Positions 9,430-19,367 of a stretch of DNA of 33,861 nucleotides are shown piece after piece. The DNA comes from Microbacteriaceae bacterium (GTDB lineage Bacteria > Actinomycetota > Actinomycetes > Actinomycetales > Microbacteriaceae). Numbering within the stretch: the stretch's first letter is position 1; each line of letters begins with the position of its first letter. The stretch lies in NCBI GenBank assembly GCA_021741825.1, contig JAIOXB010000005.1:1-33861 (forward strand). The letters are read 5' to 3'. The position numbers and the translations under genes are program-made. A model generated the notes under the pieces. That model did not search any database. It saw nothing but the letters and a program-made list of their open reading frames with translations, and was not told the origin of the DNA.

Positions 9430-9816
9430 ATGGTCGCCGACAAGCGTATTTCCTCTGGTGGCCCGTGGGAGGACAGCATTGGCTATTCCCGCGCCACCGT
9501 GGCTGGTCCGACGGTCCACGTCTCTGGCACAACAGCCACAGTGAACGGTGAACTTCAGCACGCCGGAGACGCATACGGGCAGACACAGGTTGCCCTGGGC
9601 ATCATCGCCAATGCCCTAGCCGAGGCCGGGCATTCGATTAATGACATCGTCCGCACCCGAATGTTCCTGGCCAACGCGTCCGACATGGATGCCGTGGGCA
9701 AGGCGCACGGAGAGATGTTCGGCTCTATCAAACCCGCCGCGACCATGATCGCCGGTCTTGAGTTCATCAATCCAGAAATGCTCGTCGAGATCGAGGTTGA
9801 CTCGTATAAGGCGTGA
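9430..9816 (+). CDS. RidA/YjgF family protein
   Basis: Full-length 128 aa with VRTRMFLANASDMDAVGKAHGEMFGSIKPAATMI and a C-terminal EIEVDSYKA motif. Confidence 0.9.
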   Translation: MVADKRISSGGPWEDSIGYSRATVAGPTVHVSGTTATVNGELQHAGDAYGQTQVALGIIANALAEAGHSINDIVRTRMFLANASDMDAVGKAHGEMFGSIKPAATMIAGLEFINPEMLVEIEVDSYKA

Positions 9817-9873
9817 CAATCGATACGTCAAACACCAGGTGAGGGAAATTTGGGTGCTGATAGGCTCAACCAC

Positions 9874-11736
9874 GTGACTTCGAGGACCTTAAAGTTGCCG
9901 ACGTGGCTTGGCAAAATCGGCCGAATCGATGGCGACGATAGAAGGTTCGTGATTTTCACGAGCATTGCGGCGTACCTCGGCATTTCGGTCATCTACAACA
10001 TTGCCCAATACCAATCCTTGGGCGCGGCTCGCGTGACGGTGGCAGCACTGCTATTCGTCGCACTGTTCATCTGCTTTTTTGCTGTGAGTCACCGCGGGGA
10101 ATCGTGGCGTTTTCCGCGTCCTCAGAATTTTTGGGCCGGGCTGTGGATTCCACTCGTGACACTGTTCGCGTGGATGTCCAGTTTCCCGAGTGGCGAGCGA
10201 TTTCAGGAATACTATCCAGCGTTTCCGCTGAATTCGATCGACTCTGGGGGGCCGATTGGTCGGGACACGGTGTTCCATGAAACGCTGATTCAGAGCATCA
10301 TGAGTTTCGGATACCCGAGCACGGGGCTCAACGATGTTCCGCTCTTGGTTTATCACACGCTGAGTCACTACACCGAATCCGCGATTCTCTTGATTTCCGG
10401 TCTTGAACCGCTCGACAGTGCGGGTCTTTTTTTCGACCTCAAGGTCGTTCTCATCGTCGCGAGTATCGTGTTGTTGCTCAGCGCGGCGACAAAAGACCGC
10501 TCCTTTACGACATTTGTCGTTGCCGTCATCGTGGCAGTTCCCGCCTTGACCTCCCGCTGGTTAATCACGTGGTCGTTGGCGCTCTGGTTGACAACATTCA
10601 TTTTGATCGCCACGGCTCGTTTCAGCCACCGTGCGATCACGTCTGCAGCGCGTCCGACCGGGGCCACCCTGGTCGGGCTCGGCGTCATCGGTGTTGCACT
10701 GTGTTTGGGGAAAATTTCGTCCGGGATGATTTACATTCTTGTCGTCGGCATACACCTGCTCATCTCGCACGGCCGAGACAGACGTATTTACCTGCTGGGG
10801 ACGTCCTGGCTCGTGTTTCTCGTCATCTACGGTTGGCAATTCGCACGCGACCGAACGATTGTTCCCGCCGAGGATGGATTTTCCGTGTGGAATGGCATCA
10901 AGTCAGTTGCCAAAATGATCCTCCTCAACGGCAAATTTCCGCAATACACGCAAGACCTTTACGTGCTTGGTGGTGTAATCATCATCACCTGGGTCCTTTA
11001 CCGGCGACGATCGACCGTCGCCCTGGCGCTTTCGCTCGCAACTGGTTTCGCGGGAATTTGCGTACTCCAATTCCTAGGAACAAACCCCCACGATGTGCGC
11101 TACTTCGCCCAAGCGCTGTTTTTCGTTGTACTTCTCTTCACCGTTCTCGAAATTCTCTCAATCACCCCCACCGCGTCCCTCGCAAAGCCAATCACCAACG
11201 CAGTCTTTCGTCGTTGGTCATATGTCGCGTTCGTTGGCGTGCTGGCAATTGCCGTGACGGGAATCGGACGAGCTCCACTTGATGTTCTCACGTCATCTCC
11301 CGCCTCAATCATCAAACCTTTCTCTGACGTGCGGCCAACGAATGACGCGACGAGCCCGCGGATAGAAGAATTTAGGCACGATCTGAAATCATTCATGGAA
11401 TCTGAGGGCCTCAACAAGCGCAACAGCCTGCTGTTTATCCCGAGTGAGGTCTGGCCAGATTTGTCGGCACGTTTGGCCGAATCCGACTCTCTCAAGGCGG
11501 GAAAATCGTGGTCGCACCCGTTTGTCATTTACGCGGCCACCGGAGTCCCCTTGCTCAACGGAATTGTCGCGTGGGAGGACTATTACGGGTTCTCGGCTTA
11601 TTCCGAACGCAATGTGGTGATTCCCGCCGCGCAACTTTCGATTTCAGACCCTTGTCGTTTTGGGAAGACAATCATCGTCGTTGGGAAATGGCATCCTGCC
11701 GCTTTCTCGACACAGTGCGGAGCGTCCGGTGAGTAA
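9874..11736 (+). CDS. Polytopic membrane protein, unknown function (possibly glycosyltransferase/surface glycan-associated)
   Basis: About 620 aa with many hydrophobic segments. ORF track starts at a TTG (9850); in-frame GTG at 9874 is more plausible. Translationally overlaps gtrA-like gene. Confidence 0.7.
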   Translation: MTSRTLKLPTWLGKIGRIDGDDRRFVIFTSIAAYLGISVIYNIAQYQSLGAARVTVAALLFVALFICFFAVSHRGESWRFPRPQNFWAGLWIPLVTLFAWMSSFPSGERFQEYYPAFPLNSIDSGGPIGRDTVFHETLIQSIMSFGYPSTGLNDVPLLVYHTLSHYTESAILLISGLEPLDSAGLFFDLKVVLIVASIVLLLSAATKDRSFTTFVVAVIVAVPALTSRWLITWSLALWLTTFILIATARFSHRAITSAARPTGATLVGLGVIGVALCLGKISSGMIYILVVGIHLLISHGRDRRIYLLGTSWLVFLVIYGWQFARDRTIVPAEDGFSVWNGIKSVAKMILLNGKFPQYTQDLYVLGGVIIITWVLYRRRSTVALALSLATGFAGICVLQFLGTNPHDVRYFAQALFFVVLLFTVLEILSITPTASLAKPITNAVFRRWSYVAFVGVLAIAVTGIGRAPLDVLTSSPASIIKPFSDVRPTNDATSPRIEEFRHDLKSFMESEGLNKRNSLLFIPSEVWPDLSARLAESDSLKAGKSWSHPFVIYAATGVPLLNGIVAWEDYYGFSAYSERNVVIPAAQLSISDPCRFGKTIIVVGKWHPAAFSTQCGASGE

Positions 11737-12139
11737 TCGCGAAGCACCGGAATCTTTGCGTTTCCTGGCGGTGGGCGCGTTCAACACGCTGCTTGGCTTC
11801 GGTGCTTTCGCCCTGATTCAATTTCTCATCGGGGCCTGGATTGGCGAGGTTCTGGTTCTCGTTCTCGCTCACATCTCAGTGTCCACCATTGCGTTTTTTC
11901 TGCATCGCCGTATAACGTTTCGAGCCCACGGAAATCTGGTGATTGATTTTGTGCGCTTCCAGAGCGTGTACATCATCCCCGTCGGCATCAACCTCGTGGT
12001 TCTGCCACTACTCGTTCGGGTCGCCGGAATGAACGTTTATCTCGCTCAGGGAATAATCACGATTTTTAGTGTGGTCGTGAGCTATTTCGGTCACAAGTAC
12101 TTCTCGTTCCGCCGTAAGGGACCACCGAAACCTCAATAA
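11729..12139 (+). CDS. GtrA family membrane protein
   Basis: GTG at 11729 gives VSNREAPESLRFLAVGAFNTLLGFGAFALIQFLIG...SVVVSYFGHKYFSFRRKG; four-TM GtrA pattern with terminal (H)KYFSFR. ORF track start 11660 is likely too early. Confidence 0.87.
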   Translation: MSNREAPESLRFLAVGAFNTLLGFGAFALIQFLIGAWIGEVLVLVLAHISVSTIAFFLHRRITFRAHGNLVIDFVRFQSVYIIPVGINLVVLPLLVRVAGMNVYLAQGIITIFSVVVSYFGHKYFSFRRKGPPKPQ

Positions 12140-13074
12140 TCGACGGTGCTATCCGCGACAAACCCGATCGGTTCCGCACGCAACGAAATGTAGATGCGCA
12201 AAATGTATTCGCCGATAACGCCGACCAGCATTGCGATAATCCCGAAGCCGAACAGGATTAACGAAAAAAGGCTCGCAAACCCTTCGGGCCAATTGGGGTT
12301 TGACAGCTTCTCCGAGATAATCCACACGATCATCGATAACGACGCGACCAGGAACATTCCTCCGAAAAAGATGGCCATGCGCAGTGGCACAATCGAGTTG
12401 TTGAAGATTGCTTCAACGCCCAGTTTGAAAACCTTGCTGAGCGGGAACTTGCTCTCGCCCGCCACTCGCGCCGCGCGCTCGTATTCAATACCGACGCTCT
12501 CAAATCCCATTCCCGCAATAGTGCCGCGGATATAGGGCCGAGGGTTGTTCTGTGCCAGCAACGCCGTAATGACCCGGCGGTCCAGCAGGCGGAAATCGCC
12601 CGCGTCGCGAGGAATCGGGTGCTCGCTCAGCCGGTCAATCGCCCAATAGCCAACCGATCGAATCATCCCGTTGACCGCGCCTTCTTTGCGGGCGCGACGA
12701 ACTCCGTAGACGACCCGAGCGCCCTTCTCCCACTCCGCAAGGAATGTGGCAATCAGTGAGGGCGGGTCCTGCAGGTCCGCATCAATCTGAATGACGGCGG
12801 CGCCCGACGTGAACGAATAGTTCATGAGGATTGACTTCTGGAACCCGATGTTGCGGGTGAAACGAAAACCCTTCACGCGCGAATCTGACTTTGCCATGCG
12901 CTGAATCATGGGCCACGAATCGTCCGTTGAATGATTGTCGGTGAAAACGAATTCGAAATCGAACCTGCGCGACAACGATTTCGCTACCGAAACCAGTTCC
13001 GTGTAGAGGTTTTTCAGGTTCTCTTGCTCGTTAAAGACCGGAATCGAGATACTGACGAGGCGATTGCTGCTCAC
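12133..13074 (-). CDS. Glycosyltransferase family 2 (GtrB/DPMS-like with C-terminal TM)
   Basis: VSISIPVFNEQENLKNLYTELV, FVFTDNHSTDDSW, IQIDADLQDPPSLI; two C-terminal TM segments. GTG start. Confidence 0.92.
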   Translation of the reverse strand: MSSNRLVSISIPVFNEQENLKNLYTELVSVAKSLSRRFDFEFVFTDNHSTDDSWPMIQRMAKSDSRVKGFRFTRNIGFQKSILMNYSFTSGAAVIQIDADLQDPPSLIATFLAEWEKGARVVYGVRRARKEGAVNGMIRSVGYWAIDRLSEHPIPRDAGDFRLLDRRVITALLAQNNPRPYIRGTIAGMGFESVGIEYERAARVAGESKFPLSKVFKLGVEAIFNNSIVPLRMAIFFGGMFLVASLSMIVWIISEKLSNPNWPEGFASLFSLILFGFGIIAMLVGVIGEYILRIYISLRAEPIGFVADSTVDY

Positions 13075-14009
13075 TATTTCTCGTTCCGTTCGTTCTCGGG
13101 CGATTTCATCGCGAAAGCTTGGTGCATGTAGTCGACGACCCCTGTGATTGGTTCACGGAAACTCACGCCCGCCAATTCTACGGTGGGAATCTCTCGTGCC
13201 TGGAAAACCTCATTCGGCGCGGAAGCGATGGCCCCGATGTTGAGAAGATCCGTGCGGTCAAAGCTCGAAAAAATCGATTCGGCGAGGACCCTCAGTTGCA
13301 CGGGCATTCCGTGGGAAATCGTGACCCATCGCGACGGGCGTGTGGCCGAGAGAATGTTGAGCGCTTCGACGAGATCGTCAACGTGGTGATATTCGCGAAG
13401 TTGTTCGCCGGAAGACATGTCAAACGACTTTTCCGCAACGAGCGCATCGAGAATCTGCCCCAAAAACATGTGCGGCTGCGGAATCGCGGCACCGTAGACG
13501 GTGTGGAAGCGAACATGCATCGCGTCGACTCCCGAATCTGCGGCATCGTCGACGAGTTCCGCAACCGCTCGCTTGGATTCGAGGTAAGGATTTGTGCTCG
13601 GACCGAGTGACTCGAGAGCTGTTCCGTAGGTTGTCACCGCAAATCCACTGGACTTTGCGACATCCAGCACTGTTCCGGGAAGGGTTACGTTGACGGCGGT
13701 CACGACGTCAGTACTAGACCGCGGGTCCGTCACAGCGGCGAAAAGATGAACGTTTTTCGGGGCAACGGGAAGTGAGTCGACAAACCGTTCAAACGCTGAC
13801 CCATCGGTGTCGGCAAGCCACAATTCGATGTCCTGACGGCCCGCCACGATGAATTGTTCGTGAGGGTTGGCGGCAACGAATCGCTGGGCAATCCGTGACG
13901 AACCGCCGATAATGAGTTGCACGACAATCGATCCAATCAGTCGCTCAGCGGAGGGAGTCTCCAGCCTGTCTGACACTAGACTTGCAATATTGTTGAGCAT
14001 ATCGGACAT
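13074..14009 (-). CDS. NAD(P)-dependent epimerase/dehydratase (extended SDR), candidate CDP-sugar reductase/epimerase
   Basis: IIGGSSRIAQRF nucleotide-binding region, YLESK (YxxxK), LREYHHVDDLVEAL. Start at 14009 has an upstream GAGAAGAAG SD on the minus strand. Confidence 0.75.
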   Translation of the reverse strand: MSDMLNNIASLVSDRLETPSAERLIGSIVVQLIIGGSSRIAQRFVAANPHEQFIVAGRQDIELWLADTDGSAFERFVDSLPVAPKNVHLFAAVTDPRSSTDVVTAVNVTLPGTVLDVAKSSGFAVTTYGTALESLGPSTNPYLESKRAVAELVDDAADSGVDAMHVRFHTVYGAAIPQPHMFLGQILDALVAEKSFDMSSGEQLREYHHVDDLVEALNILSATRPSRWVTISHGMPVQLRVLAESIFSSFDRTDLLNIGAIASAPNEVFQAREIPTVELAGVSFREPITGVVDYMHQAFAMKSPENERNEK

Positions 14010-14025
14010 GCTTCTTCTCACATGA

Positions 14026-14823
14026 ATGAATAGTGCAGGTGACATCATCAAGGCAGTGATTCTCGCGGGAGGCCTCGGGACCCGCATTAGCGAAGAAACA
14101 TCGACTCGACCGAAACCCATGGTCGAGGTCGGGGGGATGCCGATTCTGTGGCACATCATGAAGATGTACTCGCACCACGGAATCAACGAGTTCATCATTT
14201 GCCTGGGATACAAGGGCTACGCGATCAAGGAATACTTCGCGAACTATTTCCTCCACACCTCGGACGTGACGATGGACCTTTCGGACAATTCGATCGAGGT
14301 CCACCACCGTTACACCGAGCCGTGGAAAGTCACACTCGTGGACACGGGTGAAGCGACAATGACCGGTGGCCGGTTGAAGCGAATTCGCTCGTATCTCACC
14401 GCCGGAGAGCCCTTCTGCATGACCTACGGTGACGGTGTCAGTGACGTGGACATCACCCAGCTCATCGCTCACCACACATCAGCGGGACTGGACGCCACCC
14501 TCACCGCGACTATTCCACCGGGTCGATTTGGCGCGCTCGACCTTGCGCCAGACGGCCGAGTCAACGCTTTCCAGGAAAAGCCCGACGGGGACGGCGGAAT
14601 GATCAACGGCGGCTTTTTCGTCCTCGACCCCAAAGTGATCGATTTGGTCGACGGCGATGACACGGTGTGGGAGCAGGGTCCGCTCGAGAAACTCGCCAAA
14701 TCCGGGCAATTGTCGGCATTCACACACACGGGGTTTTGGCAACCGATGGATACGCTTCGTGACAAGAACTATCTTGAAGCGCTCTGGGCCAAGGGAGAAG
14801 CGCCGTGGAAAACCTGGGCGTGA
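14026..14823 (+). CDS. rfbF: Glucose-1-phosphate cytidylyltransferase
   Basis: [70 protein letters not shown]; near-canonical RfbF. Confidence 0.95.
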   Translation: MNSAGDIIKAVILAGGLGTRISEETSTRPKPMVEVGGMPILWHIMKMYSHHGINEFIICLGYKGYAIKEYFANYFLHTSDVTMDLSDNSIEVHHRYTEPWKVTLVDTGEATMTGGRLKRIRSYLTAGEPFCMTYGDGVSDVDITQLIAHHTSAGLDATLTATIPPGRFGALDLAPDGRVNAFQEKPDGDGGMINGGFFVLDPKVIDLVDGDDTVWEQGPLEKLAKSGQLSAFTHTGFWQPMDTLRDKNYLEALWAKGEAPWKTWA

Positions 14824-15890
14824 CCGCCGATTTCTGGTCGGGAAAGCGCGTTTTTCTGACCGGACACACAGGTTTTAAGGGCAGCTGGTTGGCCGTCTGG
14901 TTGCACAAACTCGGCGCAGACGTGACGGGCTTTTCGCTCGAGCCAAACACGCAGCCGAATCATTTCGAGGCGCTGAAACTCGACTCTGCCATCACGTCGA
15001 TTCTGGGCGACATTCGAGACCTCGAACACCTTCGGTCATCGATGGTCGCGGCGAATCCCGACATTGTCCTGCACCTCGCGGCGCAACCGCTCGTTCGCGA
15101 GTCGTTCGACAACCCCATCGACACCTACGCGACCAACGTGATGGGTACCGCGAACGTTCTCGAATCGGTTCGCGATTGCCCGAGCGTCAAATCGGTCGTG
15201 ATGATCACGACCGACAAGGTCTACGAAAACAAGGAATGGGAATGGGGTTACCGCGAAGACGACCGTCTCGGCGGCTTTGACCCCTATTCGAACAGCAAGG
15301 CCTGCAGTGAACTCGTCACCGCGTCATACACTCAGTCTTTTTTCAACTCGGACGACTACGGCACCCACGGAGTCGCGATTGCGACCGCTCGAGCCGGGAA
15401 TGTTTTCGGCGGCGGAGACTGGGCGAAAGACCGCCTGATTCCCGACCTTGTTCGCGCGCACGCGGAAAAAGTGGCTCCGGTGATTCGCTACCCCGGTGCC
15501 GTTCGTCCGTGGCAGCACGTGCTCGAGCCACTGAGTGGTTATCTTGCCCTCGCCCGCGCCTTATATGAACACGGCCCGCGGTTCAACGGCGCCTACAACT
15601 TCGGCCCCCGAGACACCGACGCACAGACCGTCAAAACAATCTGCGAGATCGTCACGGGAATTCTGGGTGACGCGCAGAAGTGGGTGTTGGACGACGCGGT
15701 CAATCCCCACGAGGCGGGCCATCTCAAACTCGATATCTCGAAGGCAAAGGCACGACTCGGCTGGGAGCCAAAAACCAACCTCGACCAAGGCCTGACGCTT
15801 GCGGGTGAGTGGTACAAGAACTTCGCTGCGGGAACAGACGCGATGGAGTTAACACTGCGTGATATCGCAGCGTTCGAGGTGCTTTCCTAG
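14805..15890 (+). CDS. rfbG: CDP-glucose 4,6-dehydratase
   Basis: [76 protein letters not shown]; overlaps rfbF end. Confidence 0.95.
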   Translation: MENLGVTADFWSGKRVFLTGHTGFKGSWLAVWLHKLGADVTGFSLEPNTQPNHFEALKLDSAITSILGDIRDLEHLRSSMVAANPDIVLHLAAQPLVRESFDNPIDTYATNVMGTANVLESVRDCPSVKSVVMITTDKVYENKEWEWGYREDDRLGGFDPYSNSKACSELVTASYTQSFFNSDDYGTHGVAIATARAGNVFGGGDWAKDRLIPDLVRAHAEKVAPVIRYPGAVRPWQHVLEPLSGYLALARALYEHGPRFNGAYNFGPRDTDAQTVKTICEIVTGILGDAQKWVLDDAVNPHEAGHLKLDISKAKARLGWEPKTNLDQGLTLAGEWYKNFAAGTDAMELTLRDIAAFEVLS

Positions 15891-15910
15891 CAATCTCGAT
15901 TTGACCTGAA

Positions 15911-15940
15911 CTGACGATCCCGAGAACAACTCGCCGTCAG
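15911..15940. terminator. Possible hairpin between convergent rfbG and TauE gene
   Basis: CTGACG-atcc-CGAG-aacaa-CTCG-c-CGTCAG: nested outer and inner stems in the convergent intergenic region; no clear T-tract. Confidence 0.3.
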
Positions 15941-16683
15941 AAGAGGAGAGTCACACCGCGAATGAGGGTGGCGACCGATCCCAGGATTGCGAGCCACGTT
16001 ATCGCGTTGCTCGTGCGTTCGAGCGAGAGCTTTCGTGAGATCAGTTCTCCGACGAGGAGACCGGCCCCCAGAGCCCCCAGCAACACGATCCACGAAATGA
16101 GCGAATACGACGGCAGTGGAATCGAGCCGCCCCAGGTCTTGAACAGGAGCGAGCCTCCGCTCATCATGATGAGGAGGGGCTGAATCGTCGGGATGAACCT
16201 GTCCGGCGGCCACCTTTTCAGATTGCGGAACACGACCAAGGGTGGGCCGCCGATCGATGCGACGGCGTTCAGGAACCCGGACGCCAACCCGGTCAGAGAC
16301 GCGGGAATGAACAGTGACTGTGTCGACGGCAGCGGAGGGGACTTCACCGTGATGATTACCGCGAGTAACAACACGAACCCGATTCCGACCTCCAGAAAAG
16401 CCGGATCGACCTCCTTCAGGAACGACACCCCGAGCCAGATTCCCAGCGCACAGGGAAGAAACATCGGCAGGATTATGTTCCATTCGATGTTCCGCCAGTT
16501 CAGAAACATCGCCAATCCTGCCGCAGGCAGACCAAGCAGGTTCATCAACAAGACGCCTTCGAACGGTCCTACGGCGATGATCGCCAGCGGAGCCGCCGCC
16601 AAAGCGAACCCCATACCCGTAGCACGTTGAGCAATTCCTCCCATGGCAACCGCCAGCAGCAGGAGCCATGCGTAATCGATCAT
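15937..16683 (-). CDS. TauE/SafE family sulfite/anion exporter-like permease (copy A)
   Basis: IAQRATGMGFALAAAPLAIIAVGPFEGVLLMNLLG and ASGFLNAVASIGGPPLVVF. Confidence 0.87.
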   Translation of the reverse strand: MIDYAWLLLLAVAMGGIAQRATGMGFALAAAPLAIIAVGPFEGVLLMNLLGLPAAGLAMFLNWRNIEWNIILPMFLPCALGIWLGVSFLKEVDPAFLEVGIGFVLLLAVIITVKSPPLPSTQSLFIPASLTGLASGFLNAVASIGGPPLVVFRNLKRWPPDRFIPTIQPLLIMMSGGSLLFKTWGGSIPLPSYSLISWIVLLGALGAGLLVGELISRKLSLERTSNAITWLAILGSVATLIRGVTLLF

Positions 16684-17699
16684 CAGAGGTGCGTGACCTC
16701 CGCAGCCAGAGGGGCGAGGAAAGTCGTGGCCGTCTCGTGGAGCACTTTGCCGAGTTCGGCGTTGTCCAGACCCATCACTCTCTCTACTGTCTGAACCGGG
16801 TTCATGTCCGCCATGTCGAACGGGTAGTCGCTTCCCAGGAAAACTCGATCCGCACCCATTCGGTTGATCAACAGGGCCAGCGACTGATCGTCGTGAGTGA
16901 GCGAATCGAACCAGAAATGCTTCAAGAGAGTGGAAGGCGCGACAGGAAGATGAACCTTGGGCTCTGGTCGAGCCGCCCAGCCGTGATCGAATCGTCCGAT
17001 TTGATAGGGCAGGAAGCCGCCACCGTGCAGCAGTCCGAACCGAAGACGTGGGTGCCGTGTCAACACCCCCCCGAACATGAGCGACCCCGCCGCGAGCGTC
17101 GTGTCGGTCGGGTTTCCCACGAAGTTGTGCAGATAGTGCGCCTTCATTCGGCCGGTTCCCTCAACCACGTCGTGGGGATGAAGGACAATTGGCATTCCGG
17201 CCAGCGCGATGGCCGCCCAGATTGGATCGAGTTCTGGCGCATCGAGATTGACTCCGGCGACGTTCGTGGCGAGTTCAACCCCAACCACATGAGGTGATTG
17301 TGCCAGTCGGGACAGTTCCGCGATCGCGAAATCAGCGCTCTGCATCGGAAGCGTTGCAAGGACAACGAACCTGTCCGGGCTCGCCTCTGCCATCGCAATC
17401 ATCGAATCGTTGTGGCTGGCGGCGACGAGCGCTGCAAGTTCAGCGTCAACGTGATAGTTGAAGTGTGTCGGGGGGACACTGAGCGCTTGAACGTCAATTC
17501 GCATCGCATCCATGTCCTTGATGCGCGCTTCGTGGTCGAACATTCCGATTGGCATCGGTCCACTCCGGCGTCCGTCTTCATAGACAAACGTGCAATTCGA
17601 GCCGTCCAGTTCGATGCGAGGCGCTAGTTGCGGTGCTTCGCTTTTCATCCTCTCGATGTGATCGGCAGGAACGGTGTGGGCATGTACGTCAATGGTCAT
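16683..17699 (-). CDS. Amidohydrolase family protein (ACMSD-like metal-dependent hydrolase/decarboxylase)
   Basis: MTIDVHAHTVPADHIERM (HxH), LHPHDVVEGTG, GLLHGGGFLPYQIGRFDHGW, FLGSDYPFDMADM. Confidence 0.88.
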   Translation of the reverse strand: MTIDVHAHTVPADHIERMKSEAPQLAPRIELDGSNCTFVYEDGRRSGPMPIGMFDHEARIKDMDAMRIDVQALSVPPTHFNYHVDAELAALVAASHNDSMIAMAEASPDRFVVLATLPMQSADFAIAELSRLAQSPHVVGVELATNVAGVNLDAPELDPIWAAIALAGMPIVLHPHDVVEGTGRMKAHYLHNFVGNPTDTTLAAGSLMFGGVLTRHPRLRFGLLHGGGFLPYQIGRFDHGWAARPEPKVHLPVAPSTLLKHFWFDSLTHDDQSLALLINRMGADRVFLGSDYPFDMADMNPVQTVERVMGLDNAELGKVLHETATTFLAPLAAEVTHL

Positions 17700-18537
17700 T
17701 TTTCTCCAAGTCAGGGCGGGATACTGCAGTGGATCTCCAGAAGACGATTCTCTTCTCTGCGAAGGAAATCAGCAGATACGCACTGACTCCAATCACCAGG
17801 AAGCACAGAATAAGAACCCAGGCGGCGGGGGTGTCGTAGCTCGAGCGATACCTCAACAGCAAGAAGCCAAGGCCCGCGTCCGCCCCGACAAACTCCGAGA
17901 CGATTGCACCGATGATTGCGGTTGTCGCGCCGAGTTGCAAACCGCCAAAGATAACGGGCAGCGCAGAGGGAACTCGCAGCTTCAACAGTGTCTGGAGTTT
18001 TGATGCTCCGAGTGACTGCATGAGGGAAACGCTGTTTGCGTTGGCTAGCGACAACCCGGACAGCGTCGTGATAAACACGGCGTAGAAACACGCAATGGCC
18101 GCCTGCACCGCCTTGCCCTCAATTCCGAAACCGAACCACGCGATGATCAGCGGGGCGATGATGACGGTCGGAACTGCTTCCAGCGCGCTGAGCGCCGGAA
18201 GATACGCGGCTCGAAGAACGCTCGATGACCCGAGCAACAATCCGAGAAGGAAACCAACCGCGGCACCCAGGGCGAATCCGGCAAGTGTCTCGATCAACGT
18301 TCGAGAGGCGTGGATGCCAAAGGTTTCTGATCCCAACACGCGTGGAATCGATGTCAGAACGGCTTCAGGCCCTGGCAAAAGAATGGGATGCAAGACTTCG
18401 AGCTGTGTCACCACGAACCAGACAAGGAGGATTGCCGGGAAGAGCGCGGCGGTTATCCAGTAGGGCGATACCTTCCTGCGCTTCTTTTGAGGGTCGAGTA
18501 GCGTCGCCTGTGCGCCGCTTGTGGCTGCTGTGCTCAT
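17689..18537 (-). CDS. ABC transporter permease (SsuC/TauC-like)
   Basis: BPD-type permease with LGASKLQTLLKLRVPSALPVIFGGLQLGATTAIIGAIVSEFVGADAGLGFLLL; ATG at 18537 overlaps upstream stop. Confidence 0.88.
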   Translation of the reverse strand: MSTAATSGAQATLLDPQKKRRKVSPYWITAALFPAILLVWFVVTQLEVLHPILLPGPEAVLTSIPRVLGSETFGIHASRTLIETLAGFALGAAVGFLLGLLLGSSSVLRAAYLPALSALEAVPTVIIAPLIIAWFGFGIEGKAVQAAIACFYAVFITTLSGLSLANANSVSLMQSLGASKLQTLLKLRVPSALPVIFGGLQLGATTAIIGAIVSEFVGADAGLGFLLLRYRSSYDTPAAWVLILCFLVIGVSAYLLISFAEKRIVFWRSTAVSRPDLEKNDH

Positions 18538-19367
18538 GACTTTTTGCCTCGCTCGCTCTCGGACCAAAAGACCGCTTTTCTTTCAAGCACATCCATGATC
18601 GACACCAATGACACCGCGATGGTCAGAACCACGGTGATGACAGCCAGCGTCAAGGGCATGTTCAACTGAATAGAGAATTCCTTGACCAGTTTGCCGAGAC
18701 CGTTTGATGCGGACGACAAAATCTCGGCCACTAGGACACCGGTGAACGAGAGCAGCATTGCGTGCTTCATGCCCACCAAGACGATCGGCACGGCTGAAGG
18801 CATTTGCAGCTTGCGGAACAACTGCACACGCGTTGCGTTGAGCGACCGCATGAACGTGAACTCCGCAGCGCTGGGAAGTGAAAGTCCGACCATCGTGTTG
18901 ATCCAGACCGGGAAGAAGCAAATGGCGACCGCGATGGCGATCTTGCTTTCAGGTCCGAAGCCCAGCGCCCCGATCAGGACGGGAGCTAAGACGATTTTGG
19001 GAAGGGCTTGAAGCGCGATTGCATAGGGCGTGATGGCGGTGCGGACAAATGGAGAAGTCCCCAGCACGACGCCCATGGTGATTCCGAAGGCCACACCAAT
19101 CGTCCAGGCGATCAACACGGACGACAGGGTACTGGCCAAATCCTCCCACCAATACCCTCCAATAATGAGCTGCCCGAGCCCCCAGATTGTGTCGGACACC
19201 GTCGGGATGAGAACGCGATTTAGCACACCGAGGGTCGGAAGAATTTCCCACAGAGCCAGGAAGACCACGAGCGTGACGGTACCGACGATGACCGATTGTG
19301 TCGTGGACTTACTCTGTTTTCTGAGTTCTTTGCCGCGAGACCGGACGTCGGCAGCGGTGGAGGTCAT
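18534..19367 (-). CDS. ABC transporter permease (SsuC/TauC-like), second paralogue
   Basis: LNATRVQLFRKLQMPSAVPIVLVGMKHAMLLSFTGVLVAEILSSASNGLGKLV; polytopic. Confidence 0.88.
   Translation of the reverse strand: MTSTAADVRSRGKELRKQSKSTTQSVIVGTVTLVVFLALWEILPTLGVLNRVLIPTVSDTIWGLGQLIIGGYWWEDLASTLSSVLIAWTIGVAFGITMGVVLGTSPFVRTAITPYAIALQALPKIVLAPVLIGALGFGPESKIAIAVAICFFPVWINTMVGLSLPSAAEFTFMRSLNATRVQLFRKLQMPSAVPIVLVGMKHAMLLSFTGVLVAEILSSASNGLGKLVKEFSIQLNMPLTLAVITVVLTIAVSLVSIMDVLERKAVFWSESERGKKS

Noticed and set aside
15911-15940. Strong Rho-independent terminator for rfbG
   Set aside because: Hairpin is plausible but lacks a T-tract, so it is only listed as a low-confidence feature.
15887-16669. 260-aa minus-strand ORF overlapping TauE copy A
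   Set aside because: Alternate frame of a clear membrane permease gene; Arg/Gly-rich low-information sequence without domain motifs.
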